This document shows positions 50,573 to 62,857 of a stretch of 64,000 bases of DNA, one piece after another. Each line of letters starts with the position of its first letter. Position 1 is the stretch's first letter. The notes beneath the pieces were generated by a model. That model was not told where the DNA came from, made no database searches, and worked only from the letters and a program-made list of their open reading frames with translations. This DNA is from Hoeflea algicola (lineage in GTDB: Bacteria > Pseudomonadota > Alphaproteobacteria > Rhizobiales > Rhizobiaceae). Made by a program: the position numbers and the translations under genes. The stretch covers positions 1,798,001 through 1,862,000 of the forward strand of contig NZ_JAOVZR010000001.1 in NCBI RefSeq assembly GCF_026619415.1. Reading direction: 5' to 3'.

Positions 50573-52975
50573 TTACACCATCACACCCAGAAACTCCTGA
50601 ACCAGTTGGTCAGGTTCAAAAAGGCCCAACCGCTTGATTTCCCATTCCAGCCGGATGCCGGAGGTTTCGAGCACGCGGGCGCGGATGGTTTCGCCGAGAT
50701 TTTCCAGCTCATAGGCCGAAGCCGAGCCAATGTTGATCATGAAATTGCAATGCATCGGCGACATTTGCGCACCGCCCACGGTCAGGCCGCGGCCACCGGC
50801 CTTGTCGATTTCCTTCCAGGCGGATGTGCCTTCGGGATTCTTGAAGGTCGAGCCGCCAGTCTTCTCACGGATCGGCTGAACCGTCTCGCGGTGGTGCTGG
50901 ACCGCATCCATGGCTTCGCGAATTTCGCCGCGCTCGCCAGGCGTTCCCTCAAACACTGCGCGGGTAAAAATCAGATCCTTCGGCGCCGAGGAATGTCGGT
51001 AGGCATAACCCATTTCCGCGTTTGCAAACACGTGACGTTGGCCCGCTCGGTCGACGGCATGCACCTCGACGACCCGGTCGCGGGTCTCCACGCCATTGGC
51101 GCCGGCATTCATTCGCAGCGCGCCACCGATCGCGCCGGGAATGCCGTGATAGAAATGAAACCCTGCGAGCCCTGTCTCAAGCGCCTTGGCGGCCAGATGC
51201 TTGTCCGGACAGGCAGCACCCGCCTCCAGCCGGGTCTCGGAGACCTGTTCGGCCTGGCCAAATCCCTTGGCCGACAGCCGGATCACCACGCCGGGAATAC
51301 CGCCGTCACGCACCAGCAGATTGGAGCCGATGCCCACCGGCAACACCGGGATCTCTACAGGCAGCGCCGCCAGAAACGTCGAAAGATCGTCCTCATCGGC
51401 GGGCTGGAACATGAGCTCCGCCGGACCGCCGGTGCGGAACCAGGTGATTTTCGACATCTCGGCATTTGGCGTCAGCCGTCCGCGAACAGCGCCCAGCTTG
51501 TCACCCAGCGACGTCAGAAGTTTTTCGCCATCGACTTGCTGTTGCTTCATGCGCTCCCCGGCCGCCGCATCCGGCGCCAGTGCCGCCAATTCGGCGGGCA
51601 ACTTGTTGGCCCAGTAGGTGATGGTGCCTGCGCCGAGGCAGACGACATAATCACCCGGCCTGGCGATCTCGGCGATCAGCGGCGCCAGCGCCTCGGGCCC
51701 ATCGATCAGCCGCGCATCGCGGTGGCCGCCGGCCTTCATGCTGGAAACGAGGCTTGCCGAATTGATGTCCTCGATCGGATCTTCGCCAGCGGCATAGACC
51801 GGCGCCAGGATCGCCGTATCAGCCTGGTTGAAACAGGCGGCAAAATCATCAAACAGGCTTTCAAGCCGTGTGTAACGGTGCGGCTGTGCAACCGCGATCA
51901 CACGCCCCGCACAGGCATCGCGTGCAGCGGCAAGCACCGCCTTGATTTCCACCGGATGGTGGCCGTAATCGTCAAAGATCTCGACCCCGTTCCAGCTGCC
52001 GGTATGGGTGAAGCGGCGCTTGACCCCGCCAAACTGCCCGAGCCCCTTGGCGATCTGTTCGGGCGTCATTCCCAGTTCGAACACCACAGCGATTGCCGCC
52101 ACCGCATTGGCGACATTGTGCCTGCCCGGCATCGGCAGCCGCAGATCGGAAAGCAGAACCGTCTCGCCAGTCTTGCGGCGCCGGATTTCCACGTCGAACA
52201 CCGAGGTGGCGCCGTCCATGCGGTGATTGAAATGCCGCACGTCAGACTGAGGGTTCTCGCCATAGGTAATCACCCGACGGTCCTCGATCCTCGAAACCAG
52301 CGACTGCACTTCTGGGTGGTCGAGACACATCACGCCGAAACCGTAAAACGGCACATTCTCGACAAACTGCTTGAATGCCGCGCGTACCGCGTCGAAACTG
52401 CCGTAATGGTCTAGATGCTCGGGGTCGATATTGGTGACGACAGCAATATCGGCGGGCAGCTTGAGGAAGGTGCCGTCGCTCTCGTCGGCTTCCACCACCA
52501 TCCATTCGCCTTCGCCCATCCGCGCATTGGTGCCATAGGCATTGATGATGCCGCCATTGATCACTGTGGGGTCAAGCCCACCTGCTTCCAGGAGCGTCGC
52601 CACCATCGATGTGGTGGTGGTCTTGCCATGGGTACCGCCAATCGCAATCGCATTGCGGAAGCGCATCAGTTCGGCCAGCATCTCGGCGCGGCGCACCACC
52701 GGCAGCAGCTTTTCGCGTGCGGCCATCAATTCCGGATTGGATTTCTTGATCGCGGTAGACACCACCACGACTTCCGCCTCACCGAGATTTTCCGCCGCAT
52801 GGCCGATGAACACCTCGATGCCCTTGTCGCGCAGCCGCTGCACATTGGCGCTTTCGCTCTGGTCGGAGCCCTGAACCTTGTAGCCCAGATTGTGCAGCAC
52901 CTCGGCGATGCCGCTCATGCCGATGCCGCCGATGCCGATGAAATGAACGAGGCCGATGGTTTGCGGCATTTTCAT
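50573..52975 (-). CDS. murC-murB: MurC-MurB fused frame (UDP-MurNAc--L-alanine ligase / UDP-MurNAc dehydrogenase)
   Basis: One uninterrupted frame of 800 residues. Residues 1 to about 465 are Mur[17 protein letters not shown], the ATP loop [12 protein letters not shown], and [14 protein letters not shown]. Residues 476 to 800 are a full Mur[52 protein letters not shown], the proton donor Ser in [10 protein letters not shown], and LGETIRARV near the end. In most relatives these are two genes. Here no stop codon separates them, and the joint is a ten-residue Ala/Asp-rich stretch ([10 protein letters not shown]). The old murB start survives as an ATG at 51550 with GGGGAG in front, so free MurB may also be made. 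The start overlaps the murG stop by four bases. A base-call error at the joint would have to be excluded. Confidence 0.93.
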   Translation of the reverse strand: MKMPQTIGLVHFIGIGGIGMSGIAEVLHNLGYKVQGSDQSESANVQRLRDKGIEVFIGHAAENLGEAEVVVVSTAIKKSNPELMAAREKLLPVVRRAEMLAELMRFRNAIAIGGTHGKTTTTSMVATLLEAGGLDPTVINGGIINAYGTNARMGEGEWMVVEADESDGTFLKLPADIAVVTNIDPEHLDHYGSFDAVRAAFKQFVENVPFYGFGVMCLDHPEVQSLVSRIEDRRVITYGENPQSDVRHFNHRMDGATSVFDVEIRRRKTGETVLLSDLRLPMPGRHNVANAVAAIAVVFELGMTPEQIAKGLGQFGGVKRRFTHTGSWNGVEIFDDYGHHPVEIKAVLAAARDACAGRVIAVAQPHRYTRLESLFDDFAACFNQADTAILAPVYAAGEDPIEDINSASLVSSMKAGGHRDARLIDGPEALAPLIAEIARPGDYVVCLGAGTITYWANKLPAELAALAPDAAAGERMKQQQVDGEKLLTSLGDKLGAVRGRLTPNAEMSKITWFRTGGPAELMFQPADEDDLSTFLAALPVEIPVLPVGIGSNLLVRDGGIPGVVIRLSAKGFGQAEQVSETRLEAGAACPDKHLAAKALETGLAGFHFYHGIPGAIGGALRMNAGANGVETRDRVVEVHAVDRAGQRHVFANAEMGYAYRHSSAPKDLIFTRAVFEGTPGERGEIREAMDAVQHHRETVQPIREKTGGSTFKNPEGTSAWKEIDKAGGRGLTVGGAQMSPMHCNFMINIGSASAYELENLGETIRARVLETSGIRLEWEIKRLGLFEPDQLVQEFLGVMV
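51554..51559 (-). promoter_or_regulatory. Internal ribosome-binding site for MurB within the fused frame
   Basis: On the minus strand GGGGAG lies four bases before an in-frame ATG at 51550, where free-standing MurB proteins begin ([12 protein letters not shown]). This would allow separate MurB synthesis. Confidence 0.5.
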
Positions 52976-54099
52976 GCGGGTGTGCTCCTGAATTGCTCTG
53001 CTGTAATCCCCTCCGCAATAGCCTCCGCCAGATTGGCAAGCAAGCGCGCGGCGTCGGGTTTTCCGGTCGCCTGTGCCGCAGCCGCAGTGGCCGCGAGGCC
53101 GGCGGGGTCCTGCATGCGGTCGCCGATCATGTCGGAAAGTAGCTGCGGCGAAAGCTCGGATTGCTTGATCACGCTGGCCCCACCCTTGGCCATCAGCGCC
53201 GCGGCGTTAGCGGCCTGGTCATGGTCGAGTGCGAACGGATAGGGCACCAGGATCGCCGAGCGGCCGATCACGGCAATTTCCGACACCGTCGATGCCCCGG
53301 ACCGCGAAATCACCAGATGCGCAGCCCCCAGACGCGCCGCCATGTCGTTGAAAAACGGCGATACCTCCGCCTTGATGCCGAGTTCTGCAAGCCGAGCACG
53401 GACATGCTCCTCGTCCTCGGGCCTCGCCTGCTGGGTCAACTCCAACCGTGCCCGCAGCGGGTCGGGAAGCAGCGCGATTGCAGCCGGCACCGCGTCGGAA
53501 AAGAACTGCGCGCCCTGGCTTCCGCCAAACGCCACCAGGCGGAAGGTTTCACCCTCCATCGACGGCACATACGGAATTGCCGCTGCAGCCAGCACTTCCG
53601 GACGTACCGGATTGCCTGTGATTACCGTCTTGTCGGCATATTTGCCCTTGCCCTGCGGCAGAAACCCGCCAGCGATTGCCTTGACCCTGCCAGCCAGCGC
53701 CTTGTTGGCTCGCCCCATCACCGCGTTCTGCTCATGAATCATCGTCGGCAGACCGGCGTTCGAGGCTGCGATCAGCGGCGGTATCGTCGGGTAACCGCCA
53801 AAGCCGATCACCGCATCTGGTCGAATCCGCCGGATCAGTACACCCGCCTCGCGCACGCCCTGAAACAACGTCCACAACGCCCGGGCCACCTTGATCGGGT
53901 TTTTTGAACCGATGGTGGCGGAGCGAACGATATGGATTTCCGAGGCCGGAAACTTGCCGGCAAACCGCTGCGCCCGGCTGTCAGTGACCAGATGAACTGT
54001 GTGGCCGCGGGCTGTCAGCTCATGCGCCAGCGCCTCGGCAGGAAACAGATGCCCGCCGGTGCCACCCGCCGACAGCAGGAACAGTTTGCCATTTGCCAT
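52972..54099 (-). CDS. murG: UDP-GlcNAc:lipid I N-acetylglucosaminyltransferase MurG
   Basis: A 375-residue GT28 enzyme that converts lipid I to lipid II at the inner face of the membrane. The donor and acceptor motifs are [18 protein letters not shown] at the N-terminus, [30 protein letters not shown] and [27 protein letters not shown]. All match normal MurG. It lies four bases after the ftsW end and overlaps the murC start. Confidence 0.96.
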   Translation of the reverse strand: MANGKLFLLSAGGTGGHLFPAEALAHELTARGHTVHLVTDSRAQRFAGKFPASEIHIVRSATIGSKNPIKVARALWTLFQGVREAGVLIRRIRPDAVIGFGGYPTIPPLIAASNAGLPTMIHEQNAVMGRANKALAGRVKAIAGGFLPQGKGKYADKTVITGNPVRPEVLAAAAIPYVPSMEGETFRLVAFGGSQGAQFFSDAVPAAIALLPDPLRARLELTQQARPEDEEHVRARLAELGIKAEVSPFFNDMAARLGAAHLVISRSGASTVSEIAVIGRSAILVPYPFALDHDQAANAAALMAKGGASVIKQSELSPQLLSDMIGDRMQDPAGLAATAAAAQATGKPDAARLLANLAEAIAEGITAEQFRSTPA

Positions 54100-54103
54100 G
54101 CCG

Positions 54104-55259
54104 TTACTCCGCCGCCACGGCGGTGGTGGGGCGGTAGATGGCGCGCGGTTGCGCCCGGCTCTCGGGCCGGCGACGGGTCAGCGCCAGCAGGAAGCCGGCG
54201 GTAATGGCAACCGCAATCATCGACGAGCCGCCATAGGAAATGAACGGCAACGTCATTCCCTTGGCCGGAAGCAATTCGAGATTGACGCCGATATTGATGA
54301 ACGACTGGAAGCCGATCAGCAGCGCCAGTCCAGCCACGGCGAGCCGGGTGAAGTCATCCTGCTCGCGGCCGGCGCGGATCAGGCCACGAATGACCACGAA
54401 ACCAAATAGCGCCACCAGCACCATGCAGAACACGATACCGAATTCCTCGGCCGCGACGGAAAACACGAAATCGGTGTGGCTGTCGGGCAAGATCTCGCTT
54501 GATTGTCCCCTCACCCGGCCCCTGGCCGAGCCAGTCGCCGCGGATGATTGCCTCGCGCGCGGTATCGACCTGAAAGCTGTCGCCCTCACCAAACAGGAAG
54601 CCGTTGATCCGGTCGGCGACATGCGGAAATACCAGATAGGCAGCAACGAAGCCCGAAACAGCCATGCCGCCCAACAGCATGATCCAGAACCACGACATGC
54701 CGGCCATGAAGAACATGCCGCCCCAGACCGCTGCCGTCAGCATGGTCTGGCCCAGATCCGGTTGCGCCACCAGCAACGCCGCAACAATGCCAAACAGGAT
54801 GATGGCAAACAGGTTGCCGGGAATTTCAGGATGACGCGAGCGTTCGGAAAACAGCCAGGCACAGATCACCACGAAGGCCGGCTTCATGAATTCCGACGGC
54901 TGCACCGAAAGGCCAAACACCGACACCCAGCGCCGCGATCCCTTGACCTCGACGCCGAAGAACAGCGCCAGCACCATCATCGCGATCGACATGGCCAAGA
55001 GCGCCAGCGCAGCGCGGCGCACCTGGCGCGGGCTCAGGAAGGAAACACCGATCATCACCACCAGCGCCGGGACCAGGAACACGCCGTGACGCTCGACAAA
55101 ATGAAAACTGTCGAGCCCGAGCCGCTCGGCCACCGCCGGGCTCGCCGCAAACGACAGCATCAGGCCTACGCCCATCAGCGCCACGAAGGCCGCCAGGAAA
55201 AGGCGGTCAATGGTCCAGAACCAATCGGCGACCGGTCCGCGTTCAACACGGCTAACCAT
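54104..55259 (-). CDS. ftsW: Lipid II polymerase/divisome protein FtsW, frameshifted
   Basis: FtsW is the SEDS-family septal glycan polymerase. From the ATG at 55259 ([15 protein letters not shown]) the frame is good for about 255 residues, to [11 protein letters not shown]. The following conserved block, [21 protein letters not shown], continues in the +1 frame. The minus strand at 54500-54491 reads AAGCGAGATC where AAG-CG(N)-ATC would keep the frame, so one base (near 54494) appears to be extra. The first frame would otherwise end at 54354 with a 301-residue truncated product. With the shift corrected the protein has 384 residues, a normal length, and ends in the usual GGSSM-containing region. 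FtsW is essential, so a sequencing error or a programmed shift is more likely than a dead gene. Confidence 0.88.
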
Positions 55260-56673
55260 CAGTTTCTCCTTTGCGCCCGGCATCGACGAGCATCTCGATA
55301 TCATCCAGAGCCGCCACCAGGCTTACGTAGGCATCTCCGCGCACCTCGAAATTGCGATACTGGTCAAAACTGGCGCAGGCAGGCGACAACAGCACAGCGG
55401 GCATTTCCGCCCCGTCCGCCGCCGCATCCCGTGCTGCTGCCGCGACCGCATTGTCGAGCGTGCCGGAAATTTCAAACGGCGCCTGGGCGCCAATCGTCGC
55501 GGCAAAGCCCGCTGCTGCCTCGCCAATCAGATAGGCCTTGGCGATACGCGGGAAATATGGCTCGAGGGCGGCAATGCCGCCTTCCTTGGCCAATCCACCG
55601 GCAATCCAGTAGATCGGCTCGAAACTCTTGAGCGCCGGTGCCGCGGCTTCCGCATTGGTGGCCTTGGAATCGTTGACAAACACCACCCGCCCCCGCCGCG
55701 CCACCGGCTGCATCCGGTGCTTGAGCCCCGGGAAAGTGGCAAGGCCGGCGCGGATCTCGTCATCGCTGAGCCCGGCCGAGCGGCAGGCGGCAATGGCAGC
55801 CGCGGCGTTCTGGGCATTGTGCGCGCCGCGCAGGGTGGGAATGCCGGCCAGATCGACATAGAGGCTGACCGTTCCGCGGTCGGCGAGATGGATCCTGGTT
55901 CCATCGGCATAGAGGCCCCGCATCAGCGGCAGCGTCTTGGAGATCCGTTCCACCGCGCGGCCTTCCGCCTCAAGACGGGCGGCGATGTCGCGGCACCAGT
56001 CGTCATCCACACCGATGATCGCCAGATCGCTCTGCGCCACCAGCCGCGCCTTGATTTCGGCATAGTGCTGCATCGAGCCGTGGCGGTCGAGATGGTCTGG
56101 CGTCAGATTAAGCAACAGCCCGGCGCTGGGATCGAGCGATGGCGCCAGATCGATCTGGTAGGAGGAGCATTCAACCACATGAACCCGTCCGGCCGCCGGC
56201 GGATCCAGTGTTAGCACCGCTGTACCGATATTGCCGCCAAGCTGGGCGTCGCGACCGCTGTGGGAAATCAGATGCGCAATCAGCGCAGTGGTGGTGGATT
56301 TGCCGTTGGTGCCGGTAATCGCAATGAACGGACTCCCAGGCGCATGAGCACGGCGCTCGCGCACGAAGATCTCGATGTCGCCGATGATCTCGACCGCATG
56401 CATATTGGCCAGATCCACCGTCCAGTGCGGCTTCGGATGGGTCAGCGGCACCCCCGGGGAGAGCACCAGCGTATGTTGTTGCGACCAATTGATGTCGCGC
56501 AAGTCGCCGACCGGAATGCCGGCCGCGCGCGCCGCCTCGACCTGGGCCGGGTTATCGTCCCAGGCGGTCAGTTCGGCGCCGCCGGCAACCAGCGATTTTG
56601 CGGTTGCCAGGCCCGATCCGCCGAGGCCGAACAATGCGACCTTGCGACCGGAAAATGTGGACGCCGCAATCAT
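55252..56673 (-). CDS. murD: UDP-MurNAc-L-alanine--D-glutamate ligase MurD
   Basis: A 473-residue Mur ligase. [22 protein letters not shown] starts the UDP-binding domain, [20 protein letters not shown] holds the ATP loop, and [18 protein letters not shown] and [21 protein letters not shown] are MurD-specific. It adds D-Glu to UDP-MurNAc-L-Ala in the cytosol. Its end overlaps the ftsW start by eight bases. Confidence 0.96.
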   Translation of the reverse strand: MIAASTFSGRKVALFGLGGSGLATAKSLVAGGAELTAWDDNPAQVEAARAAGIPVGDLRDINWSQQHTLVLSPGVPLTHPKPHWTVDLANMHAVEIIGDIEIFVRERRAHAPGSPFIAITGTNGKSTTTALIAHLISHSGRDAQLGGNIGTAVLTLDPPAAGRVHVVECSSYQIDLAPSLDPSAGLLLNLTPDHLDRHGSMQHYAEIKARLVAQSDLAIIGVDDDWCRDIAARLEAEGRAVERISKTLPLMRGLYADGTRIHLADRGTVSLYVDLAGIPTLRGAHNAQNAAAAIAACRSAGLSDDEIRAGLATFPGLKHRMQPVARRGRVVFVNDSKATNAEAAAPALKSFEPIYWIAGGLAKEGGIAALEPYFPRIAKAYLIGEAAAGFAATIGAQAPFEISGTLDNAVAAAARDAAADGAEMPAVLLSPACASFDQYRNFEVRGDAYVSLVAALDDIEMLVDAGRKGETDG

Positions 56674-56676
56674 CGT

Positions 56677-57780
56677 CTATCTCAGCTTGAGGGTGGCGAG
56701 CCCGATCATCGCAAGGGCCACCGAGATGATCCAGAACCGCACCACAACCTGGCTTTCGGTCCATCCGAGCTTTTCGAAATGGTGATGGATCGGCGCCATC
56801 AGGAACACCCGTTTTCCGGTGAGCTTGAAGGACGCAACCTGGATGATCACCGACAGCGCTTCGATCACGAATAGGCCGCCGATGATCGCCATGACGATTT
56901 CGTGCTTGGTGGCTACGGCTACCGTGCCGATCAGTCCGCCCAGCGCCAGCGATCCGGTGTCACCCATGAAGATTGCCGCCGGCGGCGCATTGAACCATAA
57001 GAACCCGAGGCCGGCACCTATCACAGCCCCGAGGATCACCGCCAGTTCGCCGGTACCCGGCACGAAATTGATCTGCAGATAATTGGCAAACACCGCATTG
57101 CCTGCGAGATAGGCAATCGCCCCGAAGGACGCGGCTGCGATCATCACCGGCACGATGGCGAGCCCATCGAGGCCATCGGTCAGATTGACCGCGTTGCCCG
57201 CCGAGACGATGACGAAGGCGCCGAAGGCGATGAAGAACCAGCCAAGGTCAAGCAGCAAATCCTTGAAGAACGGAAATGCGATGGAGGAGCTGAATGTAGC
57301 GCCCTTGACCGTCGATGCGGCCATCGAGGCCTGCATGATGAAATACACCGCCAGGCCGGCAATCAGGAACTCAAGCGCCAGCCGCGCCTTGCCGGAAAAG
57401 CCCTTGTCTGTCTGCTTGGTGACCTTGAGATAATCATCGTAAAAACCGATGGCGCCGAAACCAAGCGTTACCAGCAATGTAGTCACCACATAGACGCTCG
57501 ACAGGTCGGCCCACAGAACTGAAGAGCCGATGATCCCCGCCAGGATCATCAATCCGCCCATGGTCGGCGTCCCGGCCTTGAGGAAATGGGTTTGCGGCCC
57601 ATCTGCCCGGATCGGTTGTCCACGTCCCTGGCGCACCCGCAGGGAAGCAATGATTCGGGGTCCAAACAGAAACACGATCAACGCCGAGGTGAACATCGCT
57701 GCCCCGGTTCTGAATGTGATATATCTGAAAAGATTGAAGAACTGGACTTGGTCCGCCAGATCCACCAGCCAGATGAGCAT
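56677..57780 (-). CDS. mraY: Phospho-N-acetylmuramoyl-pentapeptide transferase MraY
   Basis: A 367-residue integral membrane enzyme that makes lipid I from UDP-MurNAc-pentapeptide and undecaprenyl phosphate. Motifs: [36 protein letters not shown] and [20 protein letters not shown] with the metal-binding Asp residues, and [13 protein letters not shown] near the end. About ten helices. It begins 24 bases after the murF stop codon. Confidence 0.96.
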   Translation of the reverse strand: MLIWLVDLADQVQFFNLFRYITFRTGAAMFTSALIVFLFGPRIIASLRVRQGRGQPIRADGPQTHFLKAGTPTMGGLMILAGIIGSSVLWADLSSVYVVTTLLVTLGFGAIGFYDDYLKVTKQTDKGFSGKARLALEFLIAGLAVYFIMQASMAASTVKGATFSSSIAFPFFKDLLLDLGWFFIAFGAFVIVSAGNAVNLTDGLDGLAIVPVMIAAASFGAIAYLAGNAVFANYLQINFVPGTGELAVILGAVIGAGLGFLWFNAPPAAIFMGDTGSLALGGLIGTVAVATKHEIVMAIIGGLFVIEALSVIIQVASFKLTGKRVFLMAPIHHHFEKLGWTESQVVVRFWIISVALAMIGLATLKLR

Positions 57781-57803
57781 AAGTTCCCGTCCCCCGAGTT
57801 GCT

Positions 57804-59237
57804 TTAGGTGTTGCCGCTGCTGTCTGTCAGCGGTGGATATTTGTCAAGCAACGCCTTGACAATACGTCCAAAGCCGATGCCGAGCGATGATTTGATCATC
57901 ACCACGTCACCGTCCCGGAGAACAGATTTCAGATGGGTGGTGAGCCCGTCCGCGTCGTCGCGATAGACGGTCTCGATGTCAGTTCCAAGTTCATCGCGCA
58001 AGGCCTTCATTTCCGGCCCGGCAAGACAGGCCATGTCGACGCTGGCTTCACGCATCGGGGTTGCCAGATCGCGGTGCACACGCTCGGAAAAACGGCCCAT
58101 TTCCAGCATGTCGCCGAGCACCGCAATACGGCGGCCACGCAACCGTACCGGCGTGTCGCGCAGCAGATCAATTGCAGCGCGCATCGAGGCCGGATTGGCG
58201 TTGTAACTTTCATCGATCAGCAGAAAAGATCCGCCATCGATGGCGAGTTCGTGGCGCGCGCCGCGGCCCTTCTCGGCCGAGAACCCGGCCAGTGCATGCA
58301 CTGCCCTCGCCAGATCTGCGCCAGCCAGTTGAACCATGCCCAGCACCGCAAGCGCATTTTGCACCAGATGCCGGCCGGGCGCGCCGATCTTGGCGGCAAC
58401 CTCGTCTGTGCCAATTTGGGCAGTGATGGTGGAACAATCAGGCAGCAGCTTGATCTTGAGTAACCGGTAATCGGCCTTGGCGTTTTCGCCGAAGGAGTGG
58501 GTGTGCGCCACGCCCAACGTAACTGCCCGCTTTTTTAGCCAGCCATATTTCTCGTTGTCGTGGTTGAGCAGGAGATGGCCATCCTCGGACAACCCCTCCA
58601 TGATCTCTGCCTTGGCGGCGGCGATTTCGCTCAGATTCTTGAAATTGCCCATATGCGCAGCAGCGACGGTGGTGATCACCGCCACATCCGGCTTGACCAT
58701 ATCGACCAGCGGTCGGATTTCGCCAGGATGGTTCATACCGATTTCGAAAATGCCGAAAGCAGCACTTTCGGGCATCCGCGCCAGCGTCAGCGGCACGCCC
58801 CAGTGATTGTTGTAGGAAGCCGCAGACGCGTGAACCTCGCCCGATGGCTCCAGCGCATGGCGCAGCATTTCCTTGCTCGACGTCTTGCCCACCGAACCGG
58901 TGATGGCGATGATTTTCGCCTGCGAACGTGCCCGCGACGCCCGACCGAGAGCTTCGAGCGCCGGCAGAACCTCGTTGACCACGATCATTGGCGCTGTGAC
59001 CCGGCCCAGCGCAGGCAATTTGTCTTCCGACACCACCAGCAGGCTGGCGCCGTTAGCAATCGCCACGCTGGCAAAGTCGTGCCCGTCGAAGCGGTCGCCC
59101 TTGATGGCGAAGAAGGCGTCGCCTTGACACGTCGTTCGGCTGTCGATCGAGATTCCGGTGACCCCTTCAGGCAGGGCGCCAACAGGACGCCCCTCCATGG
59201 CCTCGATCATCGCTGGTGCGGTCCACAACAGGCTCAT
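57804..59237 (-). CDS. murF: UDP-MurNAc-tripeptide--D-Ala-D-Ala ligase MurF
   Basis: A 477-residue Mur ligase that adds D-Ala-D-Ala. The ATP loop is [21 protein letters not shown] near residue 110, followed by [15 protein letters not shown] [29 protein letters not shown] and [21 protein letters not shown], all family-specific. The start overlaps the murE end by four bases. The C-terminal tail ([12 protein letters not shown]) is slightly longer than usual. Confidence 0.95.
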   Translation of the reverse strand: MSLLWTAPAMIEAMEGRPVGALPEGVTGISIDSRTTCQGDAFFAIKGDRFDGHDFASVAIANGASLLVVSEDKLPALGRVTAPMIVVNEVLPALEALGRASRARSQAKIIAITGSVGKTSSKEMLRHALEPSGEVHASAASYNNHWGVPLTLARMPESAAFGIFEIGMNHPGEIRPLVDMVKPDVAVITTVAAAHMGNFKNLSEIAAAKAEIMEGLSEDGHLLLNHDNEKYGWLKKRAVTLGVAHTHSFGENAKADYRLLKIKLLPDCSTITAQIGTDEVAAKIGAPGRHLVQNALAVLGMVQLAGADLARAVHALAGFSAEKGRGARHELAIDGGSFLLIDESYNANPASMRAAIDLLRDTPVRLRGRRIAVLGDMLEMGRFSERVHRDLATPMREASVDMACLAGPEMKALRDELGTDIETVYRDDADGLTTHLKSVLRDGDVVMIKSSLGIGFGRIVKALLDKYPPLTDSSGNT

Positions 59238-60703
59238 GCTGACAGCGCCTCCAGGACTTTGCGAATTTCTGCGTGATCGGAAAACGGCAACACCTTGTCG
59301 CCGACAGTCTGGCCCTGCTCATGACCCTTGCCGGCAACGATAAGCGTGTCGCCTGCATTCAGCATGGCAATAGCGCTGCGAATTGCTTCGGCGCGATCGC
59401 CGATTTCGGTGGCGCCTGGAGCCGCGATCATGATTTCGGCGCGCACTTCTGCCGGATCTTCCGAGCGCGGATTGTCGTCTGTAACAATCACCACGTCTGC
59501 CAGCTTGGTGGCAATTCCACCCATGATCGGCCGCTTGCCGCGATCCCGGTCGCCGCCGCAGCCAAACACCACCACAACCCTTCCGGTGGTAAACGGACGC
59601 ACCGCGCCAAGCACGTTTTCCAGCGCTTCGGGCTTGTGGGCGTAATCGACATACACCGGCGCCCCGTCGGCGGTCGAGCCGACCAGTTCGAGCCTCCCGG
59701 CGGCCCCGGTAAGGTGCTCGAGCGCTGCCATTGCCAGATCGGCGGACGTTCCGGTGGCGATCGCCATTCCGGCCGCAACCAGCGCGTTGGAGAACTGGAA
59801 ATCGCCAGCCAGCGGCAGGTCGACTTCGAAGATACGGCCTTCGAGGTGAATTTCGCCCACCTGCTTGTGCCGCAGATGTTCCACCCGTTTGAGGCTCAGG
59901 AACCCACCCTTGCGGCCTACCGTGAGCACCCGTGCCCCGGCCCGCTCGGCAACCTCGACAGCCCGCTCCGACCAGGGATCGTCGGCAAAGATCACCGCCG
60001 GCGCCCCCTTGGGCAGAAGACAATCGAACAGCCGCATCTTGGCTGCCATGTAATTTTCCATGGTCGGATGATAATCCATGTGATCACGGCCCAGATTGGT
60101 AAAGCCCGCCACGCTCAGTGACACGCCGTCAAGCCGGCGCTGGTCAAGCCCATGGCTTGAGGCCTCCATCGCAGCATGGGTCACGCCGTCACTGGCAAGC
60201 TCGGCCAGCAGCCGGTGCAATGCCACCGGATCGGGGGTGGTCAGCGAGCCGTATTCGGTACGGCCCGGGGCGGTCACGCCGGTAGTGCCGAGCATCGCCG
60301 CCTTCTCGCCCGCATGGGCCCAGATCTGGCGCAGAAACGAGGCGACCGAAGTCTTGCCGGCGGTGCCGGTGACGGCTGCCATCACCCGCGGCTGCGGGCC
60401 GAAATAGGCCGCAGCCATCCGCGCCAGCGCCAGCCTGGGATCGGCGCTTCTGAGCACCAGCCCGACATCGGCGGGCAAATCGGCATCATCAGCCGCCACA
60501 ATCGCCACGGCGCCTTTCGAGGCAGCCTGGGCGGCAAAGCGGGCGCCGTCGGTTTTCACTCCCGCCATGGCAAAGAACAGGTTGCCCGGCTCAACCGTCC
60601 GGCTGTCAACGGTCAGACCGGTGACCGGCACGTCGAGTTCCGCCGCTTGCGAGACGGTGATGGATACTGACGGCAAGGCTGAAATCAAGGCAGACAGTTT
60701 CAT
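59234..60703 (-). CDS. murE: UDP-MurNAc-L-Ala-D-Glu--meso-diaminopimelate ligase MurE
   Basis: A 489-residue Mur ligase started at the ATG at 60703 ([13 protein letters not shown]); an ATG nine codons upstream (60730) is the alternative, and the ribosome site is weak for both. ATP loop: [18 protein letters not shown]. The DDNPRSEDP block marks enzymes that add meso-diaminopimelate rather than lysine. It lies 61 bases after the ftsI stop codon. Confidence 0.95.
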   Translation of the reverse strand: MKLSALISALPSVSITVSQAAELDVPVTGLTVDSRTVEPGNLFFAMAGVKTDGARFAAQAASKGAVAIVAADDADLPADVGLVLRSADPRLALARMAAAYFGPQPRVMAAVTGTAGKTSVASFLRQIWAHAGEKAAMLGTTGVTAPGRTEYGSLTTPDPVALHRLLAELASDGVTHAAMEASSHGLDQRRLDGVSLSVAGFTNLGRDHMDYHPTMENYMAAKMRLFDCLLPKGAPAVIFADDPWSERAVEVAERAGARVLTVGRKGGFLSLKRVEHLRHKQVGEIHLEGRIFEVDLPLAGDFQFSNALVAAGMAIATGTSADLAMAALEHLTGAAGRLELVGSTADGAPVYVDYAHKPEALENVLGAVRPFTTGRVVVVFGCGGDRDRGKRPIMGGIATKLADVVIVTDDNPRSEDPAEVRAEIMIAAPGATEIGDRAEAIRSAIAMLNAGDTLIVAGKGHEQGQTVGDKVLPFSDHAEIRKVLEALSA

Positions 60704-60764
60704 ATAGGGCTCGGATCTTTCGTTATGCATCTGGCGGACCATGCCCTGCCCGCCACTTATGGTA

Positions 60765-62501
60765 TCAATATGACAGCGACAGCATCTGACCGCCGTCACC
60801 GAATTTTGGTTCTACGCCAAGAAACGCCGCCGACCGGCGAATGATGGCGCTGACCATCGGCGCTGCGTTAAGACCTGCCGTCGCCGATCTCTTGCCTTCT
60901 TCGGGTTTCGGTTCATCGACAATCACCAGCACCACATAATCGGGATTATCAATCGGAAAGGCCGACAGGAAGGCATTGAATCGGACATCCGAATTGTAAC
61001 GGCCGTTGATCACCTTTTCCGCCGTGCCGGTCTTGCCGCCAACCCGGAAACCTTCGACTTCGGCGCGCCGGCCCGAGCCCTTGGCGACATTGAGCGCCAT
61101 CAGGTAGCGCATCTCGTCGCTGGTCGTCGAATTGACCACCTGGACTGCGACCTTGTCGGCCTCTTCACGGGTTCGCGGCAGGAAGGTCGGCTCGATCAGC
61201 TTGCCTCCATTCATCAGCGCCGCTGCCGCCACTGCCGTTTGCAGTGGCGTTGTGGCCACACCATGACCGAACGAAATGGTCACCGAATTGATTTTCTTCC
61301 AGACCGAGGGCTGGGTCGGAGTTGCCACTTCCGGCAATTCCGTCTGCATCCGCGACAGCAGTCCGAGCCGGGTGAGAAACTCCTGATGTCCTTCGATGCC
61401 GATCATGTCGGCAATCCGCGCCGAGCCGATATTGGAGGAGTAGATGAACACCTCCGGCACCGTCAGCATCCGGTTCTTGCCATGGAAATCCCGGATGGTG
61501 AAACCGCCGATACGGATCGAGCCGCGGGCATCAATCTGGTCGGTCAGTTTGACCTTGCCCGAATCCAGTCCCATCGCGGTGGTAAACACCTTGAAGGTCG
61601 AGCCCATCTCGAATGTGCCAGCCGACATCCGGTTGAGACGGTCTTTCTTCTGCGCATCGACCGGGTCGTTCGGGTCGTAATCAGGCAACGAAGCCATGCC
61701 GATAACTTCACCGGTGTGAATGTTGAGCACGACACCGCCGGCGGCAACCGCCTGGTAGCGTTCCATGGCGGCGGCGAGTTCATCGCGCAGCACATGCTGG
61801 ACCCGGAGATCAAGCGACAGGCGGACCGGCTTGAGATCCTCATCGACGGTCATGCCGGCGTCGGCAAGCGCGCCCAGCCCCTGTCCGTCGACATATTTCT
61901 CCATGCCGGAGATGCCCTTGTTGTCGATATTGGTAAGCCCGATCACATGCGAGGCGGTCGGCCCGCCAGGATAGAAGCGGCGCGTTTCCGGGCGAAAGCC
62001 GATGCCGGGAATGCCCAGCGACAGGATCTGGCTCTGCTGTTTCGGCGTTAGCTGCCGCCGGAGCCACTGAAATCGCGAATTCGATGACAGTTTCCGGTAG
62101 ATACCACGCTGGTCGAGATCGGGCAGCACAGTGGCCAGAAGTTCCACCGCCTCGTCCGGATCGACAATCTTGTTAGGTTCGGCAAACAACGACACGGTGC
62201 GGATGTCGGTGGCCAGAACCTCGCCGTTGCGATCCAGCAGGTCCGGTCGCGACGTCAGCAACTCGTTGGTACGGTTGATCGACGACACAGTTTCCGGCGA
62301 CCGCAAGCCATATTGAACCAGCCGCCCGCCGATCACCGCGTAGATGACGCCGAAACAGGCGATGGCAATGATGATGCGGTTCCGGGCCTGCGCCCCTTGC
62401 GCCTTGCGCACCCCTTCAAATTCCAGCATCGAGCGTCCCAATCCGCTGACCGGGTTGGCGCGTTTTACGGGTCTGGCAAACAGTGTTCTCAAGGATCTCA
62501 T
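60765..62501 (-). CDS. ftsI: Septal peptidoglycan transpeptidase FtsI (PBP3)
   Basis: A 578-residue class B penicillin-binding protein. One membrane helix lies near residues 41-60 ([20 protein letters not shown]), followed by the dimerisation domain and the transpeptidase. The active-site motifs are SxxK in [14 protein letters not shown] in IYSSNIGSA and KTG in [11 protein letters not shown]. It cross-links septal wall with FtsW. Its start overlaps the ftsL stop by four bases. Confidence 0.95.
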   Translation of the reverse strand: MRSLRTLFARPVKRANPVSGLGRSMLEFEGVRKAQGAQARNRIIIAIACFGVIYAVIGGRLVQYGLRSPETVSSINRTNELLTSRPDLLDRNGEVLATDIRTVSLFAEPNKIVDPDEAVELLATVLPDLDQRGIYRKLSSNSRFQWLRRQLTPKQQSQILSLGIPGIGFRPETRRFYPGGPTASHVIGLTNIDNKGISGMEKYVDGQGLGALADAGMTVDEDLKPVRLSLDLRVQHVLRDELAAAMERYQAVAAGGVVLNIHTGEVIGMASLPDYDPNDPVDAQKKDRLNRMSAGTFEMGSTFKVFTTAMGLDSGKVKLTDQIDARGSIRIGGFTIRDFHGKNRMLTVPEVFIYSSNIGSARIADMIGIEGHQEFLTRLGLLSRMQTELPEVATPTQPSVWKKINSVTISFGHGVATTPLQTAVAAAALMNGGKLIEPTFLPRTREEADKVAVQVVNSTTSDEMRYLMALNVAKGSGRRAEVEGFRVGGKTGTAEKVINGRYNSDVRFNAFLSAFPIDNPDYVVLVIVDEPKPEEGKRSATAGLNAAPMVSAIIRRSAAFLGVEPKFGDGGQMLSLSY

Positions 62502-62854
62502 TGCTGCACCGACCCTGTCGTCAGCGCCGCGTCGGCACCGTTTTCGGCCAGTTTCGGTTCAAAATCGCTGGCCCGGCCGGGCAATTCGTCGGGTTGAGCC
62601 ATTTGCTCGGCTTCGATCGGCCGAAGCCCCAGCTCAGCCTCGAACGCCGTTGACAACCGCTGCAGCCGCGAAGGCTGGTTGAGCAGGCTCCAGTCGGCCT
62701 CCAACAGGTCGATGGTTTCCTTCTGCAGCTTGATTTCGGCCTGCAACCCACGCACCTCTTCGAGCTTCACCTCGGCGTCGTGCTTGATCTGATAGGTAAT
62801 GGTTGCAGCCGCGATCATCGCGCCAACCAGCACCAGGTCGAGAGTTCGCAACAT
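62498..62854 (-). CDS. ftsL: Cell division protein FtsL
   Basis: A 118-residue bitopic protein: a very short cytosolic start, one membrane helix (LDLVLVGAMIAAATITYQI), a periplasmic coiled coil (DAEVKLEEVRGLQAEIKLQKETIDLLEADW) and a polar tail. The NQPSRLQRL segment in the coiled coil is a hallmark of alphaproteobacterial FtsL. Its place between rsmH and ftsI agrees. It lies three bases after rsmH. Confidence 0.9.
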   Translation of the reverse strand: MLRTLDLVLVGAMIAAATITYQIKHDAEVKLEEVRGLQAEIKLQKETIDLLEADWSLLNQPSRLQRLSTAFEAELGLRPIEAEQMAQPDELPGRASDFEPKLAENGADAALTTGSVQQ

Positions 62855-62857
62855 GGC

